NCBI GenBank assembly: GCA_963747535.1
Contig: CAVVFX010000023.1
Span: forward strand, 248,001-312,000
Length of the DNA: 64,000 bases
Direction: 5' to 3'
Source: CAVVFX01 sp963747535
GTDB lineage: Bacteria > Acidobacteriota > Terriglobia > Bryobacterales > Bryobacteraceae
Every line of letters starts with the position of its first letter. Within the stretch, counting starts at the first letter, position 1. The notes beneath the pieces are model-generated. The model saw only the letters and a list, made by a program, of their open reading frames with translations. It was not told the origin of the DNA and did no database searches. Positions 8,373-16,640 of this stretch are shown piece by piece. The position numbers and the translations under genes were made by a program.

Positions 8373-8398
8373 CTTGCGACCGACAGGGTCGCAAGGAG
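8373..8398 (+). promoter_or_regulatory. Hairpin overlapping the recombinase ribosome-binding site
   Basis: CTTGCGACC (8373-8381) pairs perfectly with GGTCGCAAG (8387-8395) around a 5-base loop. The ribosome site AAGGAG (8393-8398), five bases before GTG 8404, begins inside the 3' arm, so the fold would partly hide it. A translational brake on the recombinase is a reasonable inference. Confidence 0.55.
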
Positions 8399-8403
8399 AA
8401 AAA

Positions 8404-9489
8404 GTGAACGAAACTCAGACATGTGAACAACGACCCGTTTCGGTCTTATCGGCGGCGGCGTCAATCGAGGAGGTGCTGGCCGACTTCGATCGGCATCTGG
8501 AAAGACAGCGCGGCTGCACAGAGGGAACGCGCCAGCATTATCGACGGGAAGCACGGGCCTTGCTGGTCGGTGTTTTTTCGGATCAACCAATCAGCTGGAG
8601 CAACCTCACCGCCGCACAGATTGCTGATTTTGTCGGCGGTCGGGCGCGGAAGCTCTCCCTGGTGAGCCGCCAGAATCCGGCGACTGCCATTCGGAGTTTG
8701 TTGCGTTTCCTTGGCGGTGAAGGGCTGATCCGAACAGGACTCGATGGAGCAGTGCCGCCGATCTGGCGTTCTAAGCATGCCACGGTTCCGCGGCACATCT
8801 CTGCGGAGCAACTGGAGAATTTGCTAGCGCTGTGTCCGGCAGAAGGCTCAGGCGCGGTTCGGAATCGGGCCATGCTTCTGCTGTGTGCTCGCTTGGGCCT
8901 GCGTCCCAGCGAAGTATTGAGACTCCGATTACAGGATCTGGATTGGATCGCTGGCAGTGTGCTCATTCGCGCTGGCAAAACCAACCGGGAGAGAGTGCTG
9001 CCGTTACCCGAGGATGCGGGCGCTGCCTTGGCCAGCTATCTGCACGAGGCACGGCCAGTCAGTACCGAACGCGCAGTGTTTCTCAGTTGCGGACCTGCGC
9101 ACCCACCGATACATGGCAATGGGTTCATGGCCAAGCTGGTGAACCGCCTCCTGCGAAAGGCAGGAATCGGCGCTCCATGCTCCGGCGCTTACGTCCTGCG
9201 GCACACTCTAGCCACCAGCATGGTCCGCAACGGAGCGAGTTTCAAAGAGGTCGCTGACATCCTCGGGCATGGTTCGCTCACGACCACAGGGATCTACGCC
9301 AAACTCGACCTGCCGTCGCTTGCACAGGTGGCCTTGCCTTGGCCGAAAGTCTGCCGATCCACAGGGGTGCCGCGGCGAGTTACTAAGGACCCCGCATGCC
9401 TGTTCTGCACAATGAAGCCGCGGACTGCAAGGAGTCCTTGTGCAACTGATCGACAATCTCCCGAGGGTGGCGTGAGCACCCTCAGTTAG
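8404..9489 (+). CDS. Tyrosine recombinase/integrase (XerC/D-like)
   Basis: About 361 residues from GTG 8404, chosen for the AAGGAG five bases upstream. An N-terminal SAM-like core-binding domain (residues about 20-110) precedes the catalytic domain. Visible catalytic residues are Arg167 (GLRPSEV), Lys192 (GKTNRERVLPL), Arg266 (YVLRHTLAT), His289 (ILGHGS) and nucleophile Tyr298 (TTTGIYAKL). The first His of the HxxR motif is Tyr263. Related enzymes end soon after the LPSLAQVALPWP segment; here about 45 low-similarity residues follow, suggesting a 3' frameshift or readthrough into unrelated DNA. It probably acts on the nearby TTATGCCGAG repeats. No complete mobile element boundary is visible. 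Confidence 0.88.
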   Translation: MNETQTCEQRPVSVLSAAASIEEVLADFDRHLERQRGCTEGTRQHYRREARALLVGVFSDQPISWSNLTAAQIADFVGGRARKLSLVSRQNPATAIRSLLRFLGGEGLIRTGLDGAVPPIWRSKHATVPRHISAEQLENLLALCPAEGSGAVRNRAMLLLCARLGLRPSEVLRLRLQDLDWIAGSVLIRAGKTNRERVLPLPEDAGAALASYLHEARPVSTERAVFLSCGPAHPPIHGNGFMAKLVNRLLRKAGIGAPCSGAYVLRHTLATSMVRNGASFKEVADILGHGSLTTTGIYAKLDLPSLAQVALPWPKVCRSTGVPRRVTKDPACLFCTMKPRTARSPCATDRQSPEGGVSTLS

Positions 9490-9535
9490 GCAATTCGAAC
9501 GAAAAAAGAAATGGGAGCCTATTCCAACTGAAACC

Positions 9536-9647
9536 CCTCTGCTCCTCCGCGATTCTCGCGCCTCCCTAAGTCCCCCCGTAAGCGGTCCCCCCGGTTCTCG
9601 CCCAATCTTAAACGCGGAGGCGCCGAGAATCGCGGAGGACGCAGAGG
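9536..9647. repeat. Palindromic GCAGAG-type element, copy 1
   Basis: The arm at 9536-9565 and the arm at 9616-9647 are reverse complements over about 30 bases with two single-base indels, separated by 50 bases. The arms contain words such as GCGGAGG and GCAGAGG also found in the elements near 27.2 and 39.2 kb. The stretch 9490-9769 holds no convincing gene; a 20-codon open tail ending at 9724 is the only other feature. Confidence 0.7.
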
Positions 9648-9769
9648 ACATCGTGCGCGGCTTGCTGGTGCGCATTCTTCGGCAGGCGGGAATCGCGCGG
9701 GAGGAATGGGAAGCGCTGATTTAAGTTCCCGTCGGTACCCGAATCGGCTTCGCGGCCGAAGCGTCCCCC

Positions 9770-10006
9770 TCAGTTCACCCGATTCTCCACGTAACTCACA
9801 ATCCGCGAAATCGAATTGAACTTTCGCGGCGTGAGATCCGCGTCCGGGACCTTGATCGCGAACTCCGTTTCCAATGCGGTAATCACGTCGGTCAGCGCGA
9901 AAGAGTCCAGAATACCGGAGTCGAACAACGACTCCTCCGGATCGATATCGACCGGCTTACCGGTCACACGGCTGATGATCTCAATTATTTTGGCTTGATT
10001 GTCCAT
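9770..10006 (-). CDS. Acyl carrier protein (DltC-like)
   Basis: A 78-residue four-helix carrier protein. The phosphopantetheine site is Ser35 in the segment DSGILDSFALTD; the DSGILDSF wording is closer to D-alanyl carrier proteins (DltC) than to FabF-partner ACPs. Its start overlaps the end of the upstream SGNH gene by 26 bases, so it is the last gene of the MBOAT-SGNH-SGNH-ACP run. It probably carries the acyl group handed to the MBOAT protein at the membrane. No cognate AMP-forming ligase is encoded nearby. Confidence 0.9.
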   Translation of the reverse strand: MDNQAKIIEIISRVTGKPVDIDPEESLFDSGILDSFALTDVITALETEFAIKVPDADLTPRKFNSISRIVSYVENRVN

Positions 10007-11306
10007 CTGAAATTTGCGTGGGAACTGGTGCGCGAGCTTTCAGGAACTGGTCGTACAGGCGCATGATATCGCCGAACAGAACGTCTGCCAGGCGGTCGTA
10101 GCCGGGCGCTGTGAAGTGGACATAGTCGCCCTGTCCCAGGCCCGCGATCATCCAGTCGCGAATCGAACTCGTGCCGCCCATGCGCTGCTTCGCGTTCCAG
10201 TAGACACATTGATTTTCCGCGCACGCCAGTCGTTGCGCCGCAATGATCCGGTCGATGCCCTGAACCGGTACCACCCCCGCCCGCGTACGCACCATCCGGT
10301 CCGTCGGACCCAGCACCAGAATCGAAGCCGCCGGACAATCCGTATGCAGCCGCTTAAGCAGCGCGGAGAACATTGCCTGGTAGCTGTCCCCGGTCCAGTT
10401 GGGATCGCTGGCCTCGTTGCTGCCATATGCCAGCACGATCAACGCGGGATCCCGCTGTTGCAGATAGCTCGCGACCATGGTGTCCTTCCAGCGGAAGAAA
10501 ATTGACGCCTGCGCACCGTTAATTCCCAGGGCCTCATAGGTGATGCCGGCATCGAGATCAGTCGACCAGCCCAGCAGCCGCACCGGCCGGTTCTGCAGGG
10601 TGAGCAGCCGTAGATGGTGAATCCCGGGATTGGTCCGGTAAGCCAGCATCGTAGCTTCGATATCTCCGTCGGTGGAGAACGTCTTCACCAGTTGGTCGTT
10701 GTCGAACAGTTCCAGTTCTCCGCCGCCGGGCATCTGCAGATAGTACACTCCGACCTGACTGCATTCCGCTTCGATAAAAACCGATTGCGCTGCGCGCCGC
10801 GTATAGATGCTGACTCCGCCCAGCCCGAAATAACCGTCGCCTTCGCCCGACGACAGCCCGTCGGTCTGCCAGCCTGCGGTCGCGCCGTGGTGCGTGCCAA
10901 ATCGCCGATAACCGTTGAAAGGATGGCCCGCGAGCGAATACCCGGACCCACCGTTGCCGAATTTCTGCTGGAAGTATAACCTCATCCCGCCGGTCCATTC
11001 GTCGGCCGCCGTGTGAGAGTCGCCGAAGTGCAGAATATGTAAGGGCGACTGCGCCCGGCCGGAGGATACTTCCACCAGTTTCTGGAAAAACGGCGCCATC
11101 GCCGTGGGCTGCTCGAACCCCATGTTGGAACTGGCCTCGAGGTACCGCGACACGCGAGCAGCCGCGGCATCCCGTGCCGCCTGGCTGATCGGCGCGGGTT
11201 GTGCCGTTCTCTTTTTCGTCGTCGCGGCTGGTATGCTACCCGTCAACAGGATAGCGATTCCGGCTCCCAGGCAGAGCGCAACCCGGGCGCTGACGTGCCT
11301 GATCAC
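9981..11306 (-). CDS. SGNH/GDSL-type acyltransferase-hydrolase, membrane-anchored or exported (first of pair)
   Basis: 441 residues. An N-terminal hydrophobic segment (about residues 7-27) directs it to the periplasm. Block I is HFGDSHTA with candidate nucleophile Ser97; block III YGSNEA and the C-terminal pair DYVHFTAPGYDRL provide the other SGNH residues. Proteins of this kind (AlgJ/AlgX, DltD-like) complete O-acyl transfer beside MBOAT partners. It overlaps the ACP gene downstream and the second SGNH gene upstream (by 4 bases), showing tight co-translation. The acceptor, likely an exopolysaccharide or cell-envelope glycan, is inferred. Confidence 0.82.
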   Translation of the reverse strand: MIRHVSARVALCLGAGIAILLTGSIPAATTKKRTAQPAPISQAARDAAAARVSRYLEASSNMGFEQPTAMAPFFQKLVEVSSGRAQSPLHILHFGDSHTAADEWTGGMRLYFQQKFGNGGSGYSLAGHPFNGYRRFGTHHGATAGWQTDGLSSGEGDGYFGLGGVSIYTRRAAQSVFIEAECSQVGVYYLQMPGGGELELFDNDQLVKTFSTDGDIEATMLAYRTNPGIHHLRLLTLQNRPVRLLGWSTDLDAGITYEALGINGAQASIFFRWKDTMVASYLQQRDPALIVLAYGSNEASDPNWTGDSYQAMFSALLKRLHTDCPAASILVLGPTDRMVRTRAGVVPVQGIDRIIAAQRLACAENQCVYWNAKQRMGGTSSIRDWMIAGLGQGDYVHFTAPGYDRLADVLFGDIMRLYDQFLKARAPVPTQISDGQSSQNN

Positions 11307-12694
11307 TGGTTCAGGTTACCTTTTCTGGAATCGGGCACGGTGTGATCCGAATTACTTTTCGTCAATTGTCGCAGTTTGAAACGGTTGTAGCCTAACATCA
11401 ACTCTCGCACAAACGCATTGGCCACGATGCGGCCGCCTGCCGGGATGGGATGAATCAGATCGGCCGAAACCAGACGGCGCGGACCGTTGTACCAGCGGGC
11501 CATCGTCCCCTCGCCGCCCATCGCCTCGAAAGTATTGAAGAACGCGCATCCCGTATCTTCCGCCACCCGCTTCTGAATCGCCACGATTTTGGGTATCGTC
11601 TCCATCGTCTGGATCTCGTCAAGTCCTACGCGCTCCCCGCGATCCATGGGACTCATCAGCATGAGCGAGGCTTCCGGTACCGCCGCCTGCACTCGCCGGA
11701 CAGCTTCGCGGACTTCCTTTTCATACGGCCCATTCACGAACGACGCGAAATCCGCCTCGTTCGTTCCGTAGTTGATGATCACCAGGCTGGGCTCCCGATG
11801 CTGCAACTCCGTGGTCCAGAAATCCCGGTTGAAGATCCGGGAAAGCACCGTAATGGAAGCTCCATTCATCCCCAGGCTGTCATACACCAGCCCCGGACCG
11901 GGCCTTTCCGCCGCCACACCGAACAGCCGGACGGGTCCGCTCTGAGCATGGATCTCCAGTTGGCTTACCGGGGCCGCCGCATGCAGCGTGGTGAACCCGG
12001 CAGTCTTCTCGTCGGCTGCAGTGTCCACCTCGCCGAGTTGCGTTCCGTCCGCCAGCACCTCGATGCGTCCTCCCTCCGGTTGGGCGAGATACCAGATTTC
12101 AAAGCTGGTCGGACCAGGATCGTCGTACCTGATCAGATCGTGAGCATTCGCGCCGCCTGTAAAGCTCACGCCGCCGAGCCCGAATAGTCCGTCGTGGGTG
12201 ACGAAGTGGCTGCCCGCGTCCATCTGCCAGCCCTCACCCGAGATCTGAACACCATGATGCTGATACCAGGCCCAGGGCTTGGCGATCAGCGTGAAGCCCG
12301 GTCCCGCGTTCCCGAAGCGTTTCTGAAGCAACGACCGGACGTCTCCGGTGATGAGATCGGCCGTGGTAGGAGAGTCGCCATAATGGACAATTCGCGTGAC
12401 GTTAGGTTCCTGGCCGCGTTCCGTCCGCCACAGCGCCGCATAAAACGCGTTGAGCGCACCGCTCGAATCCTCCAGCAGAGATTGCCCCGGTTTCTGCTCG
12501 CGTACCGGCGCCTCCTCCGGCGGTGTGACATGCTTCACCAGCGGAATCTCCGGTGTCTGCTCCGGCGTAAACTCGACGAGCGACTTCAATAGCTCGGACC
12601 CCGGCGCTTTAGCCGCGGGCAAGACAAAATGCGCCGCGGAGACCAGCCCCATCACCACACCGATTCCCAACGCGGTTCTGAAAGGAAAGCTCAC
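11303..12694 (-). CDS. SGNH/GDSL-type acyltransferase-hydrolase, membrane-anchored or exported (second of pair)
   Basis: 463 residues, homologous to the neighbouring SGNH protein in order of motifs but clearly diverged. A hydrophobic N-terminal anchor (about residues 5-28) is followed by HYGDSPTTAD with Ser108, INYGTNEADF, and DLIHPIPAGGR with the expected Asp and His. The block I His of the first protein is Pro here (GDSP versus GDSH), so the two may not have the same activity. It begins six bases after the MBOAT stop. Together with its neighbour it resembles the paired SGNH proteins of alginate and related O-acetylation systems. Confidence 0.82.
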   Translation of the reverse strand: MSFPFRTALGIGVVMGLVSAAHFVLPAAKAPGSELLKSLVEFTPEQTPEIPLVKHVTPPEEAPVREQKPGQSLLEDSSGALNAFYAALWRTERGQEPNVTRIVHYGDSPTTADLITGDVRSLLQKRFGNAGPGFTLIAKPWAWYQHHGVQISGEGWQMDAGSHFVTHDGLFGLGGVSFTGGANAHDLIRYDDPGPTSFEIWYLAQPEGGRIEVLADGTQLGEVDTAADEKTAGFTTLHAAAPVSQLEIHAQSGPVRLFGVAAERPGPGLVYDSLGMNGASITVLSRIFNRDFWTTELQHREPSLVIINYGTNEADFASFVNGPYEKEVREAVRRVQAAVPEASLMLMSPMDRGERVGLDEIQTMETIPKIVAIQKRVAEDTGCAFFNTFEAMGGEGTMARWYNGPRRLVSADLIHPIPAGGRIVANAFVRELMLGYNRFKLRQLTKSNSDHTVPDSRKGNLNQ

Positions 12695-12700
12695 TTGTCG

Positions 12701-14071
12701 CTAGAACCTCGAATACACAAAAGGCGCCGATCCCCTTCCCCCTAGAGACTCGATCGCAATGGCGATCAGCGCCAATACCACGGCATGCACCAGCACCGGA
12801 CGCGCGCTGAAAAAGTCGATCACCCCCGTATACATCTTCTTCGTCACCAGGCAACCGGCTACCGCAACCAACATCACGCCGCCGATCGCAGGCGAAAGAT
12901 TCGCCGCGGAGAAAGTGAGCGACCCGATCCGCCGGAGCACGCTCTCAACCTGCTCCAGCGTTCCCGCGCGGAAGAAGATCCACGTGAAGCAGACAAACAA
13001 ATACGTTGCCGCAACCGCTGGAACCTGTTTGTACCACGGGACCGGTGGCTTCCATCGTCCGCGCCACGTCTGCCATCCGCGCACGACCGCCAGCGCCGAT
13101 CCGTGCAGCAGACCCCAGATCGCGAAGTTCCAGCTCACCCCGTGCCACAATCCGCCAAGCAGCATCGTGATCACCAGATTGATGTACGGCATCACCCTGG
13201 AACGTCTGCCCGGTAGGGAATAGAAAAGGTAGTCGCGCAGCCAGTTCGAGAAGCTGATATGCCACCTTCGCCAGAACTCCGCGATATCCATCGAGAGGTA
13301 CGGGCGGTCGAAGTTGATCGGCAGCTTGACACCTAACAACTGTCCCGCGCCGCGGGCGATGTCGGTGTAGCCGGAGAAGTCATAGTAAAGCTGCAGCGAG
13401 TACGCCAGGACTCCCGCCAGCACTTCGAAGCCGCTATAGAGGTCGGGCGTGTCGAATATCCGGTTCACCAGGTTCTCCGCAAGATAGTCCGCGATGAGAA
13501 ACTTCTTCATCAGGCCCAGCCCGATCAGGAAGAAAGCGCGCCCTCCATCGGACGGAGCGAGCTTGGGATCGCGCTCGAACTGCTTCACCAGGTCCGGCAC
13601 GTTGGTGATCGGCCCGGCCAGCATCGTTGGAAAGAACGAGACCGACGCCATATGCGCCAGGATGCTTTGCGTTCCTTCGCTATCGCGGCGGTAGAGATCG
13701 ATGGTGTAGGTCAGGGCTTGGAACGTGTAGAAACTGAGGCCGAGCGGGAAGATCCAATCCCAACCCTGAGCCAGAATGGCGCCCATATGCCGGGACCCGA
13801 TCAGCAGACTCAAATTCACCATCAAGCTGATGCTCAACAGCGCCCGCCGCACGAAGCCTCCGTTCCATCGCATCAACCCGAGACCCACCAGGAAGTCGAT
13901 CGCAGCCGCAACCGGAATCAGCAGCACATAAAAAACTCCGAACCGGGCGCAGAAAAGGAGGTTAGCGAAAAGAATGACTGCGAGCCGCAACAGTCGCGAC
14001 CGGGATGAAACCCAATATACGAAGAATACTGTCGCGATAAACGCGAAATAGGCGGCGCTGGTGGTCTGCAC
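12701..14071 (-). CDS. MBOAT-family membrane O-acyltransferase (AlgI/DltB-like)
   Basis: 456 residues with ten or more predicted membrane helices. The family core WRRWHISFSNWLRDYLF (about 267-283) and the catalytic His310 in GGLWHGVSWNFAIWGLLHG are intact. Start is GTG at 14071. MBOAT proteins of this type move an acyl group from a cytoplasmic carrier or CoA across the inner membrane to a periplasmic acceptor protein. It leads the run MBOAT, SGNH, SGNH, ACP with intergenic gaps of six bases or overlaps, so one transcript is likely. The carrier-protein partner argues for a DltB-like route rather than use of acetyl-CoA. Confidence 0.92.
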   Translation of the reverse strand: MQTTSAAYFAFIATVFFVYWVSSRSRLLRLAVILFANLLFCARFGVFYVLLIPVAAAIDFLVGLGLMRWNGGFVRRALLSISLMVNLSLLIGSRHMGAILAQGWDWIFPLGLSFYTFQALTYTIDLYRRDSEGTQSILAHMASVSFFPTMLAGPITNVPDLVKQFERDPKLAPSDGGRAFFLIGLGLMKKFLIADYLAENLVNRIFDTPDLYSGFEVLAGVLAYSLQLYYDFSGYTDIARGAGQLLGVKLPINFDRPYLSMDIAEFWRRWHISFSNWLRDYLFYSLPGRRSRVMPYINLVITMLLGGLWHGVSWNFAIWGLLHGSALAVVRGWQTWRGRWKPPVPWYKQVPAVAATYLFVCFTWIFFRAGTLEQVESVLRRIGSLTFSAANLSPAIGGVMLVAVAGCLVTKKMYTGVIDFFSARPVLVHAVVLALIAIAIESLGGRGSAPFVYSRF

Positions 14072-14143
14072 GCAGGGAGTTGTTCACAGTGTAGCGCAGC
14101 CCCGAGGACCCTTCCTCTCCGTATTCATTCGTGGCCCGATGTC

Positions 14144-14989
14144 TTACTTCTTCGTGACCTTCGGCGCCGCTCGCAAACCTACCGCCGGTTGCTTCAGCCG
14201 GATCACGGCCGCAGCCGCGGAATACGTCACTTCGTCCTTGTTGTCATCGAGCAGCGCGGCAATCTGGTCGAACGCATCGTACTTCTCGTTCAACGCCAGG
14301 GTTCGCGCGGCAACCGCCCGGACGGTCCAGTTCTTGTCTTCCAAAGCTGTGCGGATGGCTTTCGTCGTCTCCGGCTGAAGATCTTTGGCCAGCAGTGCGA
14401 CCGCAATGGTCTTGCCCGAGGCATTAACGTCCTTGAGAAGTCCTTCGGTGACCGGAATGCCCAGGCTGGCCGGTCCTAGAAGAACTCCCGCTCCCGCTTT
14501 GGCGCCGAGTACCACCAGACCCTTGGGATCGTGCATTTTGGCTTTCATGTCGTGCATCGAGCTGGCAAAGAAGCCCGACGAGTCGGCCTGGTCGCCCAGC
14601 ACGATAGCCACCAGCACCTCCCGGCCCGTAGGATCGCCCATCGCGTAGAGCGCTTTCGCCGCGGCAAAGATCACCTCCGGCGCTTTATCGTTGAGCATAT
14701 CGCGGAGCTTCGGGATCGACTGCCTGCTCTTCATCTGCTCGAGCGCGCCACAAGCGGCCTGGCGGACGCTGTAGTCCTTGTCGTCGAATGCGGATTCCAC
14801 CATCGCGACAGATTTCGCCTGCGGGCGCATGACACCCATGGCGATGACATCCTGCACGCGCTTCTCGGGATTGCCTTCGTGAAGGCCGCGATCCAGGATT
14901 TGCCAGGCGTGTTCCACCGGGGGTTGTTGTTGTGCCAAAACCGGCACAAGAGAAACCGGCACAAAAAAGACCAGAGGCAAAATACGCAT
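14144..14989 (-). CDS. Secreted HEAT-repeat protein
   Basis: 281 residues from ATG 14989 (MRILPLVFFVPVSLVPVLAQ), which gives a clean signal peptide; an upstream in-frame extension to 15079 lacks one. The body is a series of HEAT-type helical repeats (KDYSVRQAACGALEQM, APEVIFAAAKALYAM, KNWTVRAVAARTLAL, DEVTYSAAAAVIRL). A glycine/alanine-rich insert (VVLGAKAGAGVLLGPASLG) could be a hydrophobic segment. HEAT repeats mediate protein contacts; no enzymatic role is visible. It lies about 70 bases upstream of the MBOAT operon on the same strand and is divergent from the FAH gene. Confidence 0.72.
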   Translation of the reverse strand: MRILPLVFFVPVSLVPVLAQQQPPVEHAWQILDRGLHEGNPEKRVQDVIAMGVMRPQAKSVAMVESAFDDKDYSVRQAACGALEQMKSRQSIPKLRDMLNDKAPEVIFAAAKALYAMGDPTGREVLVAIVLGDQADSSGFFASSMHDMKAKMHDPKGLVVLGAKAGAGVLLGPASLGIPVTEGLLKDVNASGKTIAVALLAKDLQPETTKAIRTALEDKNWTVRAVAARTLALNEKYDAFDQIAALLDDNKDEVTYSAAAAVIRLKQPAVGLRAAPKVTKK

Positions 14990-15168
14990 TCGACTAGCAT
15001 AACCGAACCTCACGCGAATTTTCTCTCTCTCCAAATGACTGTGCTCCCTCAACAGTGTAGTCGTAAATCGGCGCTGCAAAATACCTGCTTCGCCGCGACC
15101 GTCAGGAAGCAGTCAGAGAACCCGAATGCCTTTCCTTCGACGTCACCGCTAGAATAGATTCTGAACAC

Positions 15169-15927
15169 ATGAAAAAACTTGTTCGTTTCCAACATGGCCA
15201 GACGACCGCCTACGGCGTCCTCGATGGCGACGGCGTGCAGCCGATTGAAGGCGATCTTTTCGGATCGCAGAAACCGGCCGGCGCAACCCTGCCGCTCAGT
15301 GAAGTGAAGCTTCTGTTCCCGGTCAAGCCGCCCAAGATCTTCGCGGTCGGCCTGAACTACAAGAGCCACCTCGGAGACCGTCCTGCGCCGGCACAACCAG
15401 AGATCTTTTACAAGCCGGTCACCGCGCTTCAGAATCCCGGCGACCCCATCGTCACCCCGCCGCAGTCGAAGAACATGCATTTCGAAGGTGAGATCGTTGC
15501 GGTGATCGGCAAACGCGCGACCCGCATCCCGGTCGACGAAGCGCCTGCAGCCATTCTCGGCGTGACCTGCGGGAACGACGTCAGCGAGCGCGACTGGCAG
15601 GGCGGCGCCGCGAAAGATCTGCAATGGTGGCGGGCCAAGGGCGCCGACACTTTTGCCCCGCTCGGACCGTGTGTCGTTACGGGTCTCGATTACAGCAACC
15701 TGCTACTGACCACCCGTCTGAACGGCCAGGTCGTCCAACAGCAGTACGCCTCGGATCTGCTGTTCAACATTCCGGCCGTTGTCAGCTTCATCAGCCAGTG
15801 GGTCACCCTGGAACCCGGAGACCTTATCTTTACAGGCACTCCGGGGTCGACCAGCAAGCTCAATCCAGGCGATGTAGTCGAGGTCGAGATCGAGGGCATT
15901 GGCGTGCTGAGGAATCCCGTGGCATGA
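15169..15927 (+). CDS. Fumarylacetoacetate hydrolase (FAH) family protein
   Basis: 252 residues with the FAH C-terminal fold. Metal ligands are visible as Glu106 and Glu108 (HFEGEIVAVIG) and Asp137 (CGNDVSERDWQ); the substrate-loop segment FAVGLNYKSHLGD precedes them. Members cleave C-C bonds or decarboxylate/hydrate 2-oxo acids in catabolism of aromatics and sugars. Which substrate applies here cannot be told. The stop overlaps the ATG of the next gene (ATGA), so the two are translationally coupled. Confidence 0.9.
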   Translation: MKKLVRFQHGQTTAYGVLDGDGVQPIEGDLFGSQKPAGATLPLSEVKLLFPVKPPKIFAVGLNYKSHLGDRPAPAQPEIFYKPVTALQNPGDPIVTPPQSKNMHFEGEIVAVIGKRATRIPVDEAPAAILGVTCGNDVSERDWQGGAAKDLQWWRAKGADTFAPLGPCVVTGLDYSNLLLTTRLNGQVVQQQYASDLLFNIPAVVSFISQWVTLEPGDLIFTGTPGSTSKLNPGDVVEVEIEGIGVLRNPVA

Positions 15928-16379
15928 TTCGGCGATTTTTCGCGTGGGTCTACTACTGGATGGCGATGTGCGGCCTGGTAATGAAGGACGACGAACCCAT
16001 CGAAGTACGGGATCCCGACCGGCAATGGGGGCCGTCCTCGGACGGTCTCCAACTGTCGGCCAAAGCCAAGGGCCAACGCCTGTCGGTCGTGATTAAGAAC
16101 AGCGGAACAGAAGAAATCCGTGCCAACATACCGGGCTGGCTATTCTTCTATCATCTCGACATTTCCCCCGTACCGCCCTTGACCAATTTCGGCCAGCAGG
16201 CGCTCGACCCGCGACGCAACGACCGTCGCACCGAAATCGTCCTCACGCCCGCCAAGGCCATCGAAGCGGAACTGCCGGTCGACTCGCTCTACGAACTGGG
16301 CCGGGCTACGTATCGCGTTACCGTGTCGTGCGAGATATCAGCCAGAACGCTCATCTCGAACGAAGTCTCGATCGGCTAG
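15924..16379 (+). CDS. Membrane-anchored protein of unknown function
   Basis: 151 residues from ATG 15924, which shares four bases with the FAH stop region. A hydrophobic N-terminus (FFAWVYYWMAMCGLVM) is followed by a probable beta-sandwich domain (LSAKAKGQRLSVVIKNSGTE; YRVTVSCEISARTLISNEVS). No enzymatic motif is recognised. The frame extends upstream inside the FAH gene but coupling at the ATGA overlap makes 15924 the natural start. Confidence 0.65.
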   Translation: MIRRFFAWVYYWMAMCGLVMKDDEPIEVRDPDRQWGPSSDGLQLSAKAKGQRLSVVIKNSGTEEIRANIPGWLFFYHLDISPVPPLTNFGQQALDPRRNDRRTEIVLTPAKAIEAELPVDSLYELGRATYRVTVSCEISARTLISNEVSIG

Positions 16380-16430
16380 CCCGAACCACATAGAATTCTG
16401 TCCTCTCAGCTCGCGAAGGCCCTTGGCCTA

Positions 16431-16480
16431 CCGTAGGGCAGACCATCGTTTTTCGTGGTCTGCCGGCTGCGGAGCAGCCC
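16431..16480 (+). repeat. Double-hairpin repeat, family A, copy 3
   Basis: Stem GGCAGACCA (16437-16445) pairs with TGGTCTGCC (16456-16464) around TCGTTTTTCG. The second hairpin (GGCTGC, GGA, GCAGCC) is perfect at 16465-16479. It lies in the 261-base gap between convergent genes, beside repeat B1. Confidence 0.9.
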
Positions 16481-16562
16481 TTTTTGCGGCTTGCCGCTAA
16501 CACGTAATAGGCGAAGGCCTGCTCCGGCTTCTGCCGCGGCTAAACACCGCGTCACAAGTGAT

Positions 16563-16640
16563 TGCGCATCGCTAACACTCATCCTACTGAGCCGTGACCG
16601 TCAGGGAGCGGTTGGAGCGCAAACTCTAGCGACGCTGCGG
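16563..16640 (+). repeat. Dispersed repeat, family B, copy 1
   Basis: About 78 bases nearly identical to 22974-23046, including the shared core CTACTGAGCCGTGACCGT at the centre of both copies. It ends exactly at the stop codon of the TonB-receptor gene. Two copies are seen in the window, both in the same orientation. Confidence 0.85.
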
